NCBI RefSeq assembly: GCF_002127215.1
Contig: NZ_NFUT01000002.1
Coordinates: 434,001-498,000, forward strand
DNA: 64,000 nt
Source of the DNA: Hydrogenophaga sp. IBVHS2
GTDB taxonomy: Bacteria > Pseudomonadota > Gammaproteobacteria > Burkholderiales > Burkholderiaceae_C
Direction of reading: 5' to 3'
In this document: positions 7,063 through 15,637 of the stretch, piece by piece
Layout: each line of letters begins with the position of its first letter
How positions within the stretch are numbered: the first letter of the stretch is position 1
Program-made: the position numbers and the translations under genes
Notes under the pieces: model-generated
The model's input: the letters and a program-made list of their open reading frames with translations, nothing else
Database searches by the model: none
What the model was told of the DNA's origin: nothing

Positions 7063-9349
7063 AGTCCTGGCCCTGCTGGTGGGGCTGGTCGGTCTTCTGC
7101 TGGTCGGTGATGCGGCGGCGCAGACCGCGCCACCGGTGGTGCGCTGGCTGGATGTGCGCATCAACGGCCATGCCCTGGACGAGGCCGCCCCGGTGGTGGA
7201 GATCGACGGGCAGTTCCTGGCCCCGGTCGAGAGCCTGGCCGCCTGGCAGCTGGCGCCGCAGGACGAACCCCGGCTGATCGATGGCCGGCCGCACCACAGC
7301 CTGACGGTCTGGCAGCCCCGGCTGCTGGCCGCCTCCCAGACCCTGCTGCTCAGCGTGGAGGCCGACGGCTTCGTGTCGCGCCGACTGCCCTGGCAGGCCT
7401 CCCGCATCGACATACCGGTGCTGGAAACCCATGCCGCCCCGGGGCTGTCGCTGGACTACAGCTTCAACCTCGACCGCGACCGCGCCGGCAGCCAGGCCAG
7501 CACCCTGACCGACCTGCGCGCCTTCGGCCTGTGGCCGCAGACCGTGCTGCACCAGACCACCCTGTGGCGCCAGGGCGGCACGCTGCCCGGCCAGCCCCGC
7601 ATGCAGCGGCTGGACACCTCGCTGCGCCATGCCGACCCGGAAGGCCTGTGGCGCACCACGGTGGGCGACACCCTGAGCTGCGGTGGCGAGCTGGCCCCCA
7701 CGGTGCGCATGGCCGGCGTGCAGCTGCGCACCGACTTCGGCCTGCAGCCCGACCGCCCGCAGTACCCGTTGCCCCTGGTCCAGGGCTCGGCCCAGGTGCC
7801 CAGCGGCGTGGACCTGCTGATCAACGACCAGCCGGCCGGCAGCCTGTCGGTCGGCCCGGGGCGCTTCCTGCTCGACAACCTGCCGGCGGTCACCGGGGCT
7901 GGCGAGGTGCGGCTGGTGCAGCGCGATGTGCAGGGCATCGAGCAGGTGCGCACCGTGCCCTTCTATGCCAGCCCGCGCCTGCTGCGTCCCGGCGTGCGCG
8001 AGCAGTGTGCCGAGGCCGGCCGGCTGCGCCTGAACTACGGTCTGCCCGGCGACCGTTACCAGGGCTCGATCGCGGCACTGGCCTGGCGCGAGGGCCTGAC
8101 CGACACGCTCACCGGCCTGGCCCGGGTGGAGAGCGGCGCAGCGGTGCGCAACCTGCACCTGGCCGCCCACTGGGTGCCGGCGCAGATGGGGGTGGTGAGT
8201 CTGCAATGGACCGGCAGCCGCTCCACCGGCCAGCAGGGTCAGGCCCTGCGCCTGGGGCTGGAGCGGGTGACGCCGCGCTACCACCTGAGCGGGCGCATCG
8301 AGACCGCCGAGCGCGGAGTGCGCCAGATCGACGGCAGCCTGCCGCCGGCCCGGCGCGCCAGTGTGTTCGGTGGCTGGACCTGGGGGCGGGCCAGCACCTC
8401 GCTGGGCCAGGTCTGGCAGCGCAGCGCCGGCGGCGTGGCGCAACGGGTGTTCAGTGCATCGGTGCAGCAGCGCATCGGTGGCGACTGGCAGATGGGCCTG
8501 AGCGCCCTGCGCCGCGAACAGCGCTGGAGCGTGGCGGTCATGTTCACCCGCGCGCTGGAGCGCGATGTCAGCCTGGCCACCCGGTTCCAGGGCGGGACCG
8601 ATGCCGGCACGGCGGTGCAGGTGCAGCGCCACGAACCCGAGACCGGCGGTGCCGGCTGGCGGCTGCAGGCCGGAAGTGGCGCCAGCCGTGCGGTGGCGGG
8701 CTGGAGCTGGCTGGGCGATCAGGGCCGGCTGGAACTGCAGGCCGCCCGTGCCGCCAGCGGTGACACCGCCGAGCGCCTGACCTGGCAGGGCGGGCTGATC
8801 TGGATGGGGGACCGGCCGGTGGCCAGCCGTGCGCTGGGCGACGCCGTGGTGGCCCGCATCGAGGTGGCCGGTCTGCCCGGTGTGGGCGTGCAGCTCAACC
8901 GGCGCGAGGTGGCGGTGACCGATGACCAGGGCCGGGCCTGGGTGCATGGCCTGCAGCCCTGGGAGGACAACATCATCGGCATCTCGCCCGAGCGGCTGCC
9001 CATGGACATGCTGGTGGGCCTGCCGGAGGTGCGACTGCGGCCGCCCTCGGACATGGTGGTCTCGGCACGGTTCCCGGTGCGTCGCAGCCGAGCAGCGCTG
9101 CTGCAGGTGCGGCACATCGACGGCCGGCCGGTGGCCCCGGGCTCCCGTGCCCGGCTGGATGCCGAAGGCCCGGGGGCCGGTGTGCCCTTCGGCCTGGACG
9201 GCGAGGTGTTCCTGGGCGATCTGCAGGACCGCAACCGCCTGCTGGTGGAGGGCAGCGGCGGCGTGTGCCAGGTCGATTTCGAGCTGCCGCCCGATGTCGG
9301 CGTGCAACCCACACTGGGTCCCCTGACCTGCCGGGAGCTGCAGCCATGA
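7043..9349 (+). CDS. Outer-membrane usher (CsuD-like)
   Basis: A 768-residue fimbrial usher that forms the outer-membrane pore through which chaperone-bound pilins are assembled. After a signal peptide (about residues 1-27, ending DAAAQ) come the N-terminal periplasmic domain, then a long beta-barrel region with the plug signature (VPSGVDLLINDQPAGSL; LDNLPAVTGAGEVRLV) and C-terminal carboxypeptidase-like domains ending in a cysteine-containing tail (CQVDFELPP, LTCRELQP). I chose ATG 7043 because it begins a good signal peptide; it overlaps the chaperone gene by 20 bp. The stop overlaps the next start as ATGA. Confidence 0.92.
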   Translation: MVPHRPEVLALLVGLVGLLLVGDAAAQTAPPVVRWLDVRINGHALDEAAPVVEIDGQFLAPVESLAAWQLAPQDEPRLIDGRPHHSLTVWQPRLLAASQTLLLSVEADGFVSRRLPWQASRIDIPVLETHAAPGLSLDYSFNLDRDRAGSQASTLTDLRAFGLWPQTVLHQTTLWRQGGTLPGQPRMQRLDTSLRHADPEGLWRTTVGDTLSCGGELAPTVRMAGVQLRTDFGLQPDRPQYPLPLVQGSAQVPSGVDLLINDQPAGSLSVGPGRFLLDNLPAVTGAGEVRLVQRDVQGIEQVRTVPFYASPRLLRPGVREQCAEAGRLRLNYGLPGDRYQGSIAALAWREGLTDTLTGLARVESGAAVRNLHLAAHWVPAQMGVVSLQWTGSRSTGQQGQALRLGLERVTPRYHLSGRIETAERGVRQIDGSLPPARRASVFGGWTWGRASTSLGQVWQRSAGGVAQRVFSASVQQRIGGDWQMGLSALRREQRWSVAVMFTRALERDVSLATRFQGGTDAGTAVQVQRHEPETGGAGWRLQAGSGASRAVAGWSWLGDQGRLELQAARAASGDTAERLTWQGGLIWMGDRPVASRALGDAVVARIEVAGLPGVGVQLNRREVAVTDDQGRAWVHGLQPWEDNIIGISPERLPMDMLVGLPEVRLRPPSDMVVSARFPVRRSRAALLQVRHIDGRPVAPGSRARLDAEGPGAGVPFGLDGEVFLGDLQDRNRLLVEGSGGVCQVDFELPPDVGVQPTLGPLTCRELQP

Positions 9350-9831
9350 AGGGGCGCTGGTGGTTCGCTGCGCTGCTGGCGCTGTCAGCGTCGGCCGCCC
9401 AGGCCCATGCCTGCACCGTCACCGCCACGCCGCTGGCCTTCGGCACCTATGTGTCGCCGCAAGGCCCGCGGGTGGACAGCAGCGCCACGGTGCAGGTGCG
9501 CTGCACGCCCACTTACCTGCTGCTGGCCTGCGAGGTGGCCTACACCCTGTCGCTGTCGGTGGGGCAGACGCCCAGCGGCGGTGTGCGGCAGATGGCGGCC
9601 GGCACCGGCCGGCTGCGCTACGACCTGTTCAGCGATGCGGCCCGCACCCAGCCCTGGGGCGACGGCGGTGCGTCGGGAACGCTGGTGTCGGGCAGCATCA
9701 GCACCGGTCTGCTGGGTCTGGTGTGCCTGCAGGGCAGCCGCAACCACACGGTCTACGGCCGGCTGCCGGCGGCACAGAACGTGCCTGTGGGGGTGTATGC
9801 CGATCAGGTGGTGTTGACCATCACCTACTGA
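9346..9831 (+). CDS. SCPU-domain pilin, probable tip subunit (CsuE-like)
   Basis: A 161-residue exported SCPU-domain protein with a signal peptide ending at AQAHA (about residue 22). The mature chain begins CTVTATPLAFGTYVSP and keeps the paired cysteines and the C-terminal YADQVVLTITY strand. Its position after the usher matches the tip adhesin of csu operons, although Acinetobacter CsuE is larger with two domains; this one has only one domain, so it could be a second shaft or initiator subunit. It starts inside the usher stop (ATGA). Confidence 0.82.
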   Translation: MKGRWWFAALLALSASAAQAHACTVTATPLAFGTYVSPQGPRVDSSATVQVRCTPTYLLLACEVAYTLSLSVGQTPSGGVRQMAAGTGRLRYDLFSDAARTQPWGDGGASGTLVSGSISTGLLGLVCLQGSRNHTVYGRLPAAQNVPVGVYADQVVLTITY

Positions 9832-9862
9832 GCCTTATCAGCCGGGCATCGGTGGCGCGGGT

Positions 9863-10267
9863 TCAACCACCCACGCCGTGCCGGCGCATCCAGAGCTGCA
9901 TGGCGCGCGGCAGCTCGCTCCAGCACCAGCTGCGCGCGGCGCCGTTGCCCATGTCGGCCAGGTCGTCCATGCACAGGGTCTCGATGTGCTGCCGCTCCAG
10001 CGCCGACAGCAGCTGGCCTTGGCAGGCCCGGTCGGCCCGCGCTTCGACCACCGCCAGCGATGCCGGGCGTTGCGGCATCTGCTGCACCAGTTCCCGGGCG
10101 TCCGGCATCCAACGCAGACTCAGCCGCAGGCTCCAGGGCTGCAGCAGCGTGATCAGGGTTTCGCGGGCGCGTGCCTGGTGCTCGCCGCGCCGGCAGATCA
10201 GCCACACCTCCAGCGTCTCCAGGGCGGGGTGAGGCATCAGCGGGGCAGGGGCGGTGTCGGTGCTCAT
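9863..10267 (-). CDS. Hypothetical protein with receiver-like secondary structure
   Basis: A 134-residue soluble protein I do not recognise. Alternating hydrophobic strands and helices (LEVWLICR; LRLSLRW; SLAVVEA; IETLCMDD) resemble a degenerate response-regulator receiver without a clear phospho-acceptor. The gene lies just after the NarL-type regulator on the same strand, 72 bp downstream, so it may belong to that signalling unit. No Shine-Dalgarno sequence precedes ATG 10267; instead a 14-bp palindrome abuts the start codon. Confidence 0.55.
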   Translation of the reverse strand: MSTDTAPAPLMPHPALETLEVWLICRRGEHQARARETLITLLQPWSLRLSLRWMPDARELVQQMPQRPASLAVVEARADRACQGQLLSALERQHIETLCMDDLADMGNGAARSWCWSELPRAMQLWMRRHGVGG

Positions 10268-10281
10268 GGCACAAATGTGCC
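10268..10281. promoter_or_regulatory. Palindrome abutting a start codon
   Basis: GGCACA-AA-TGTGCC is a 6+6 bp inverted repeat immediately 5' of the ATG of the 134-residue hypothetical gene (minus strand). It occupies the place where a ribosome binding site should be, so it could be an operator or a small mRNA hairpin controlling initiation. Confidence 0.4.
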
Positions 10282-10339
10282 GCGCCGCCCGGGGTGTGCG
10301 CTGCCGGGAAACCTGGACAGAACACTGCCGGAGACCCGG

Positions 10340-10981
10340 TCAGTTCTCGTCGGCGCTGATCAGGCCTTCGCGGATCGCCAGCCGCACCAGGGCCGGCAGG
10401 TCGCTCACGCCCAGCTTGGCCATGAGCCGGCTGCGGTAGGACTCCACCGTCTTGGGCGAGAGGTGCAGCGCCTCGCCGATGGCCGCGCTGGTGTGGCCGC
10501 GCACCACCATCAGGATGACCTGCTGCTCGCGGGTCGACAGGGCGGCCAGGCCGGTGGCCGGTCCGGTGTTCATCATGCCTTGCACCGCGAGTTCCGCCAC
10601 CTCGCCGCCCAGGTGGCGGCGCCCCTGCAGCACCGCTTCCACGGCGGCCAGCACCTCGCGCGAGGGCGATCCCTTGAGCACATAGCCCCGGGCACCCAGG
10701 CGCATGGCTTCGGCCACATGGCGCGGCTGGGCCGACATGGTCAGAATGATGGCGTGCACCGCCAGCTCGCGCCGCTGGATCTGTTCGAGCAGTTCCAGGC
10801 CGGAATGCAGGCCGATGTGCAGGTCGATCAACGCCACCTCGGGTTGCAGGCGGGCCAGGTCGGCCAGGGCCTGCACGGGCTGGTCGGACTCGCCCACCAC
10901 CCGGTGGCCGGCGCCCTCCAGCACCGCCCGCAGCCCGTCCCGCATCATGGCGTGGTCGTCGACCAGGTAGATGGTGCTCAT
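10340..10981 (-). CDS. NarL/FixJ-family response regulator
   Basis: A 213-residue two-domain regulator. The N-terminal receiver (about 1-120) has the acidic pair DD at 8-9, phospho-acceptor Asp53 (VALIDLHIG) and Lys in YVLKGSP. The C-terminal LuxR-type helix-turn-helix (about 145-205) has LSTREQQVILMVVRGHTSAAIGEALHLSPKTVESYRSRLMAKL with small deviations. ATG 10981 overlaps the kinase stop (ATGA), so kinase and regulator are made together. It lies near the pilus operon, which is a possible but unproven target. Confidence 0.92.
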   Translation of the reverse strand: MSTIYLVDDHAMMRDGLRAVLEGAGHRVVGESDQPVQALADLARLQPEVALIDLHIGLHSGLELLEQIQRRELAVHAIILTMSAQPRHVAEAMRLGARGYVLKGSPSREVLAAVEAVLQGRRHLGGEVAELAVQGMMNTGPATGLAALSTREQQVILMVVRGHTSAAIGEALHLSPKTVESYRSRLMAKLGVSDLPALVRLAIREGLISADEN

Positions 10982-13068
10982 GCTTCTGTGCAGGATAGCC
11001 CAGCCGTATCGGCGCGGGCATCCCATGTGAGGGTGACAAGCGTGCCCCCCGCCGGCCCGCTGCCCACGGCCAGACGCGCGCCGATGGCCAGCGCACGCTC
11101 GCGCATGCCGACCATGCCCAGGTGCCCGGGGCGGCCCTGTTCGAGGTGTTCGCTCAGCCCGACCCCGTCGTCCTGCACCGACACGCACAACCGGTCGTCA
11201 TGGCCGGCAATTGTCAGCTGCACCCGGCTCGCGCCGGCATGCAGCAGGGCGTTGGACAGGGCCTCGCGGGCCACCATGAAGGCGGCGTATTCCACCTCGG
11301 CCGGCCAGCGGCGCTGGCAGGCCTCGGTCGACACCACCAGCTCCAGTTCCACCGGGCCGGCATCGCCGCGGCGGTTGCGCACCTCGTTGTCCAGGGCGGC
11401 CTCCAGCCCCGCGCTCTCCAGCAGCGGCGGGCGCAGGATCACCAGGGCCTGGCGCACCTCGGCGATGGCGGTGTCCACCAGTTCGCCGAGCTTGTGCTCG
11501 CGCGCCACCCAGCGGGTATCGGCATCGGCCGGGCGCATACTGCACAAGGCATCGAACGACAGCCGGATGGCGCCCAGGGTCTGGCCCAGCTGGTCGTGCA
11601 GGGTCTGGGCCAGGCGGCGGGTGGTGGTCTTTTCCTGGTCGAGCAGGCGCTGGGTCAGTTCCGAGAGTTCTCTGCGGTAGCGCCGCAGGGCGCGCTCGGC
11701 CTGGCTGCGTTCGGTCACGTCGCGCAGGATGGCCGTGACCAGCCGCTGCCCTCGCACCCGCACTTCGGACACCGACGCCTCCAGCTCGAGCACCGTGCCG
11801 TCGGCGCGCAGGCCGCCGACCTGCCTCACCCCCGCATCGCCGGCGTCGCCGCTGACTGCGGGTGCCAGCCACGGCAGCAGCGGGCGCCCGGCTGCCTCCG
11901 GCAGCAGCTGTTCCACGGGCAGATCCCGCATCGCTTCGGCCGGCCGGCCGAAGATGCGGGCGGCCGCCGGGTTGGACAACGCCACCCGGCCGCGTTCGTC
12001 CACGCCGACGATGGCGTCGCTGGCCGCATCGACCACCGCGCTGAGCACCTCGCCCTGCTCGCGCAGGCGGCGCTCCGCGTTGCTGAAGGGGCGGCCCAGT
12101 CGCCGGGCCAGGGCGAAGCCGCTCAAGCCCAGCAGCAGCGTGGCGCTGCCGCCCCACAGCAGCAGATCGCGTTCGAGCGCATGCACCGACGCCAGTGCCT
12201 TGGCCACAGGCTGTGCGGCCACCACCTGCCATCCTGTGCGCAGATCGGAGTCTCCTGGCAGGACGGGCGCCCTCGCGATCAGGATCTCGTGGCCCTGGTC
12301 GTCCTGGCGCTGGAGAGCCTGGCCCGCCGGCAGGGCCATCAGCTCGGACCATGCGCCCTCACGCCATCCGCTGCGTGACCCGAGCAGCAGGCGGCCGTCG
12401 GCGTCGACCAGCGAGAGTGACAGGCCCAGGTCGGCCCCGGAGCTGCCGAGCAGGGCCGCGCGCAGATCCTCCAGGTAACGGGCATTGAGGTGGGTGGCCA
12501 TCACGCCCTTGAGCTGTCCTTGCGCGTCCTGCACCGGCAACGCGATGTCGGCCAGTTCGTCCGGCACCGACATGCCGACGTCGAGCAAGGGCTGGCGCAG
12601 CGCCACCGGCGGGTGCAGCGATCCGAACCACAGGCCCTGCCGGCCGTTCACATAAACCCCCCGGCCGGCGATGGAGATACCCTCGAGCAGGCCGTCGCTG
12701 GCGGCCAGGACCTGGCCGGCGGCATCGGTCAGACCGATCCACACATAGGCGCTGGACCGCTGCTTCTGCTGCTGCATCTGCTCGCGCAGGGCCGGCAGCG
12801 GCATGGGCCCGGAGGCCATGGCCGCCAGCAGCTCGATCTCGCTGGCCTTGCGCGCCAGCACGCTGGCGATCTGGGCGGCGTAGGCATCGGCAAAGCGCTC
12901 CACCCGGTAAGTGGCCCGGGTGCGCAGCTCGGCGCCCACGCTGTTTTCGTTGGCCGGTATGGCCAGTGCCAGCAGCAGCACGCCGGTGATGGCCGGCAGC
13001 AAGGGCAGGAACCAGGTCAGCACCCGTTCGCGGGCGGGGCGGTCCGGGGGAGCAGGCAGGGTGGTCAT
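10978..13068 (-). CDS. Membrane sensor histidine kinase (HisKA_3 type) with PAS domain
   Basis: A 696-residue kinase for the adjacent NarL-type regulator. Order: transmembrane segment near 17-38, large periplasmic Cache-like sensor (about 40-300) with PANENSVGAEL at its start, second transmembrane segment near 315-335, PAS domain (about 355-475, NPAAARIFGRPAEAM), then a HisKA_3 dimerisation domain with phospho-acceptor His about 491 (RRLAQTLHDQLGQTL) and a HATPase domain (AREALSNALLHAGAS; DDGVGL; GHLGMVGMRERA). ATG 13068 is the first ATG giving a cytoplasmic start before the membrane segment. Confidence 0.92.
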   Translation of the reverse strand: MTTLPAPPDRPARERVLTWFLPLLPAITGVLLLALAIPANENSVGAELRTRATYRVERFADAYAAQIASVLARKASEIELLAAMASGPMPLPALREQMQQQKQRSSAYVWIGLTDAAGQVLAASDGLLEGISIAGRGVYVNGRQGLWFGSLHPPVALRQPLLDVGMSVPDELADIALPVQDAQGQLKGVMATHLNARYLEDLRAALLGSSGADLGLSLSLVDADGRLLLGSRSGWREGAWSELMALPAGQALQRQDDQGHEILIARAPVLPGDSDLRTGWQVVAAQPVAKALASVHALERDLLLWGGSATLLLGLSGFALARRLGRPFSNAERRLREQGEVLSAVVDAASDAIVGVDERGRVALSNPAAARIFGRPAEAMRDLPVEQLLPEAAGRPLLPWLAPAVSGDAGDAGVRQVGGLRADGTVLELEASVSEVRVRGQRLVTAILRDVTERSQAERALRRYRRELSELTQRLLDQEKTTTRRLAQTLHDQLGQTLGAIRLSFDALCSMRPADADTRWVAREHKLGELVDTAIAEVRQALVILRPPLLESAGLEAALDNEVRNRRGDAGPVELELVVSTEACQRRWPAEVEYAAFMVAREALSNALLHAGASRVQLTIAGHDDRLCVSVQDDGVGLSEHLEQGRPGHLGMVGMRERALAIGARLAVGSGPAGGTLVTLTWDARADTAGLSCTEA

Positions 13069-13174
13069 GCCTGCGATTGAAGCCGAACGCGGGGGCGGCG
13101 GGCAAGGGGCCGGGATGCTGTCCTGCAGGTGCTGGTGCGGCCTGGGTCGCCGACCCCAGAATCCGGCAGCACCC

Positions 13175-14068
13175 ATGAACGCCTCGATTTCCCGCACCGC
13201 TTTTGCCACCCTGCTGCTCATCGCCTGCATGATGGGCGCCAACCACGTGGGTGCCCGCCTGGCCTTCGATCACGGTCTGGACGTGGCCACCGCCGTGCTG
13301 TGCCGCAGCGGCGTGACCGCGCTGGCCCTGATGCTGCTGCTGCGGCTGCAGCGTGTGGCCTGGGCGGTGACGCCGCAGCAGCGCCGCATGCTGCCCCGCA
13401 TCGGCCTGCTGATCGCGGTGCAGAGCCTGTGCCTGTATGCCGCCGTGGCCCGCATGCCGGTGGCCCTGGCCCTGCTGGCCTTCAACACCTACCCCTTGTG
13501 GACCGCGCTGTGGGCGCGGCTGGTGTACGGCGAGCGCACGCCGCCCCGGCTGCTGCAGGCCATGCCGGTGATGCTGCTCGGGCTGGCCCTGGCGCTGGAT
13601 GTGTCGGGCGCGGCGTCCGGGCTGGCGGCGGCGGCGCACTGGGCCCGCATCGGTGCGGGCGTGGCGTTCGCGTTCACCGCCTCGGCCACCTTCGGGCTGG
13701 CGCTGGTGCTCACCCAGCACGGCACCGCCGGGCTGGACGGGCGGCTGCGCAGCGCCGCCACGCTGGGCCTGGTGGCCCTGCTGGCCTCGCTGGCGGTGGT
13801 CGGTCAGGGCGGGCCGCACTGGCCGCAGTCGGCACCCGGCTGGTGGGGGCTGGTGGCCCTGGTCATCCTGTATGGAAGCGCCTTCACGCTCATGTTCACC
13901 GTGCTGCCGCGCCTGGGCGTGGTGGGCAACTCGGCCATCATGAATGTGGAGCCGATCTTTGCGCTGGTGCTGGCCTGGGCGCTGCTGGGCCAGGCCATTG
14001 CGCCGGTGCAGGTGCTCGGCGGGCTGATGGTGGTGGCCACCGTGGTGTGGCTGGGCTGGCGGCGCTGA
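13175..14068 (+). CDS. EamA/DMT-family transporter
   Basis: A 297-residue integral membrane protein with about ten hydrophobic segments in two five-helix halves, typical of drug/metabolite transporters of the EamA (RhaT/YdcZ) type. Visible are an acidic MNVEPIFALVLAWALLGQ stretch near 255 and GERTPPRLLQAMPVMLLGLALAL in the first half. The substrate cannot be told from sequence; exporters of amino acids or metabolites dominate the family. It stands alone, divergent from the kinase and convergent with the Hsp15 gene 13 bp away. Confidence 0.85.
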   Translation: MNASISRTAFATLLLIACMMGANHVGARLAFDHGLDVATAVLCRSGVTALALMLLLRLQRVAWAVTPQQRRMLPRIGLLIAVQSLCLYAAVARMPVALALLAFNTYPLWTALWARLVYGERTPPRLLQAMPVMLLGLALALDVSGAASGLAAAAHWARIGAGVAFAFTASATFGLALVLTQHGTAGLDGRLRSAATLGLVALLASLAVVGQGGPHWPQSAPGWWGLVALVILYGSAFTLMFTVLPRLGVVGNSAIMNVEPIFALVLAWALLGQAIAPVQVLGGLMVVATVVWLGWRR

Positions 14069-14081
14069 GCCGCCCCAAGGG

Positions 14082-14510
14082 TCAGCTGTCGACCGAGGCG
14101 GTCCAGCGCGAGCCCCAGTCGCCGAGCTGGCGGCGGTCGCGCTTGGTGGGGCGGCCCTGGGTCTGGGCCAGAGCCGGTTCAGGCGCCAGCCGCCGCTGCT
14201 CGGCCGCGGCGGCGCGGCGGGCGATGGATTCGTCGGTCTCGCGGTAGAGCAGGGCGGCCACGCTGGCCGAGCCCCGCACATCGCTGAGCGCCAGCACCTC
14301 GACCGTGCGGTCGTCGAAGCCGGCGCGCAGCACGATGGTGTCGCCGCAGCGCACCTCGCGCGAGGGCTTGGCGGCCTGGCCGTTGACCTGCACCCGGCCC
14401 CGTTCGATGGCTTCGATGCTCAGTGCCCGGGTCTTGTAGAACCGGGCCGCCCAGAGCCATTTGTCCAGGCGGTACCGCGTGGGGGTCGTCTCGTCGGCCG
14501 GTCGCTTCAT
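14082..14510 (-). CDS. hslR: Hsp15-like S4 RNA-binding protein
   Basis: A 142-residue protein with an S4 RNA-binding domain at about residues 13-75 (RLDKWLWAARFYKTRALSIEAIERGRV then VNGQAAKPSREVRCGDTI). It is the same size and layout as Hsp15, the heat-shock protein that binds free 50S subunits carrying stalled nascent chains and helps recycle them. A basic C-terminal tail follows (GRPTKRDRRQL). It lies 16 bp after ferrochelatase on the same strand and may be co-transcribed. Confidence 0.9.
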   Translation of the reverse strand: MKRPADETTPTRYRLDKWLWAARFYKTRALSIEAIERGRVQVNGQAAKPSREVRCGDTIVLRAGFDDRTVEVLALSDVRGSASVAALLYRETDESIARRAAAAEQRRLAPEPALAQTQGRPTKRDRRQLGDWGSRWTASVDS

Positions 14511-14526
14511 GCGTCGGTGGGTCGGG

Positions 14527-15618
14527 TCAGTGGGTGGCGCCCATGGCCAGGGCGCGTTCGCGGGCCACCTGCAGCTCCTGCGGCGCCACCGGCGCCCGGG
14601 TGGGCCAGCCCTGCAGGTGCTGCTCGGTGATGTCGGTCAGTGCCTGGAGCCAGATCGGGTCGGCATTGAGGCAGGGGATGTAGCTGAACTGTTCGCCGCC
14701 GGCGTGCAGGAAGGCCTCGCGCGCTTCCATGTTGATCTCCTCCAGCGTCTCCAGGCAGTCGCTGGTGAAGCCGGGGCAGACCAGGTCGACCTTCTTGAGG
14801 CCTTCGCCCGCCATCTTGATGAGCGTGGGTTCGGTGTAGGGCTCCAGCCACTTGGCCTTGCCGAAGCGGGACTGGAAGGTCACGGTCACCTTCTCGCGCG
14901 GGATCTCCAGCGCCTGGGCCACCAGCCGGGCGGTCTTGTGGCATTCGCAGTGGTAGGGATCGCCCAGGTGCAGCGTGCGCTCGGGCACGCCGTGAAAGCT
15001 CATCACCAGGTGGTCGCCCCGGCCGTGCTGGGCCCAGTGGGCGCGGATGGTGTGGGCCAGCGCGCCGATGTAGCCCGGGTGGTCGTGGTAGCGGTTGATG
15101 AAGCGGAACTCGGGCAGGTTGCGCACCTGGCCGGCCCACTGCATGGCCGCATCGATCACGCTGGCGGTGGTGGTGCCGCTGTACTGCGGGTAGGCCGGCA
15201 GCACCAGCACCCGGGTCACGCCGGCGGCCTTGAGCTCGTCGAGCACCGAGGCCATGGACGGGTTGCCGTAGCGCATGGCGTAGCGCACCGTGACTTGGTG
15301 ACCGCGCTGCTGCAGCGTCTGCGCCAGCTCGGCGGCCTGGCGCTCGGTCCAGACCTTCAGCGGCGAGCCTTCCGCCGTCCAGATGCCGGCGTACTTGGCG
15401 GCCGACTTGGCCGGCCGCACCCGCAGGATGATGCCGTGCAGGATGGCCATCCACACCAGGCGGGGAATCTCCACCACGCGGGGGTCGCCCAGGAATTCAC
15501 CGAGGTAGCGGCGCAGGGCGGGCGCGGTGGGCTGGTCGGGGGTGCCCAGGTTGCACAGCAGGACCGCCGTGCGGGGCTCCTGGCCATGGGAATACGGGGG
15601 TTCGGCTTGGAAAGACAT
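14527..15618 (-). CDS. hemH: Ferrochelatase
   Basis: A 363-residue enzyme that inserts Fe(II) into protoporphyrin IX, the last step of protohaem synthesis, at the inner face of the membrane. Features: N-terminal AVLLCNLGTPDQPTAPALRRYLGEFLGDPRVVEIP, catalytic histidine in VMSFHGVPERTLHLGDPYHCECHKTARL, and the conserved glutamate region CPGFTSDCLETLEEI. Length is normal. It is divergent from a HAD hydrolase with only 19 bp between the two start codons, so the promoters must overlap the coding ends. Confidence 0.97.
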   Translation of the reverse strand: MSFQAEPPYSHGQEPRTAVLLCNLGTPDQPTAPALRRYLGEFLGDPRVVEIPRLVWMAILHGIILRVRPAKSAAKYAGIWTAEGSPLKVWTERQAAELAQTLQQRGHQVTVRYAMRYGNPSMASVLDELKAAGVTRVLVLPAYPQYSGTTTASVIDAAMQWAGQVRNLPEFRFINRYHDHPGYIGALAHTIRAHWAQHGRGDHLVMSFHGVPERTLHLGDPYHCECHKTARLVAQALEIPREKVTVTFQSRFGKAKWLEPYTEPTLIKMAGEGLKKVDLVCPGFTSDCLETLEEINMEAREAFLHAGGEQFSYIPCLNADPIWLQALTDITEQHLQGWPTRAPVAPQELQVARERALAMGATH

Positions 15619-15637
15619 GCGCTATTCTCCCGCAGCC

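Noticed and set aside
6599..9307. A 902-codon open frame on the minus strand across the usher gene
   Set aside because: It is an antisense shadow of GC-rich coding DNA: its protein is rich in His, Arg, Ala and Pro with no domain, while the plus strand encodes a clear usher.
12359..14281. A 640-codon minus-strand frame across the kinase and EamA genes
   Set aside because: Low-complexity Arg/Gln/Gly/His protein without motifs; it overlaps two convincing genes.
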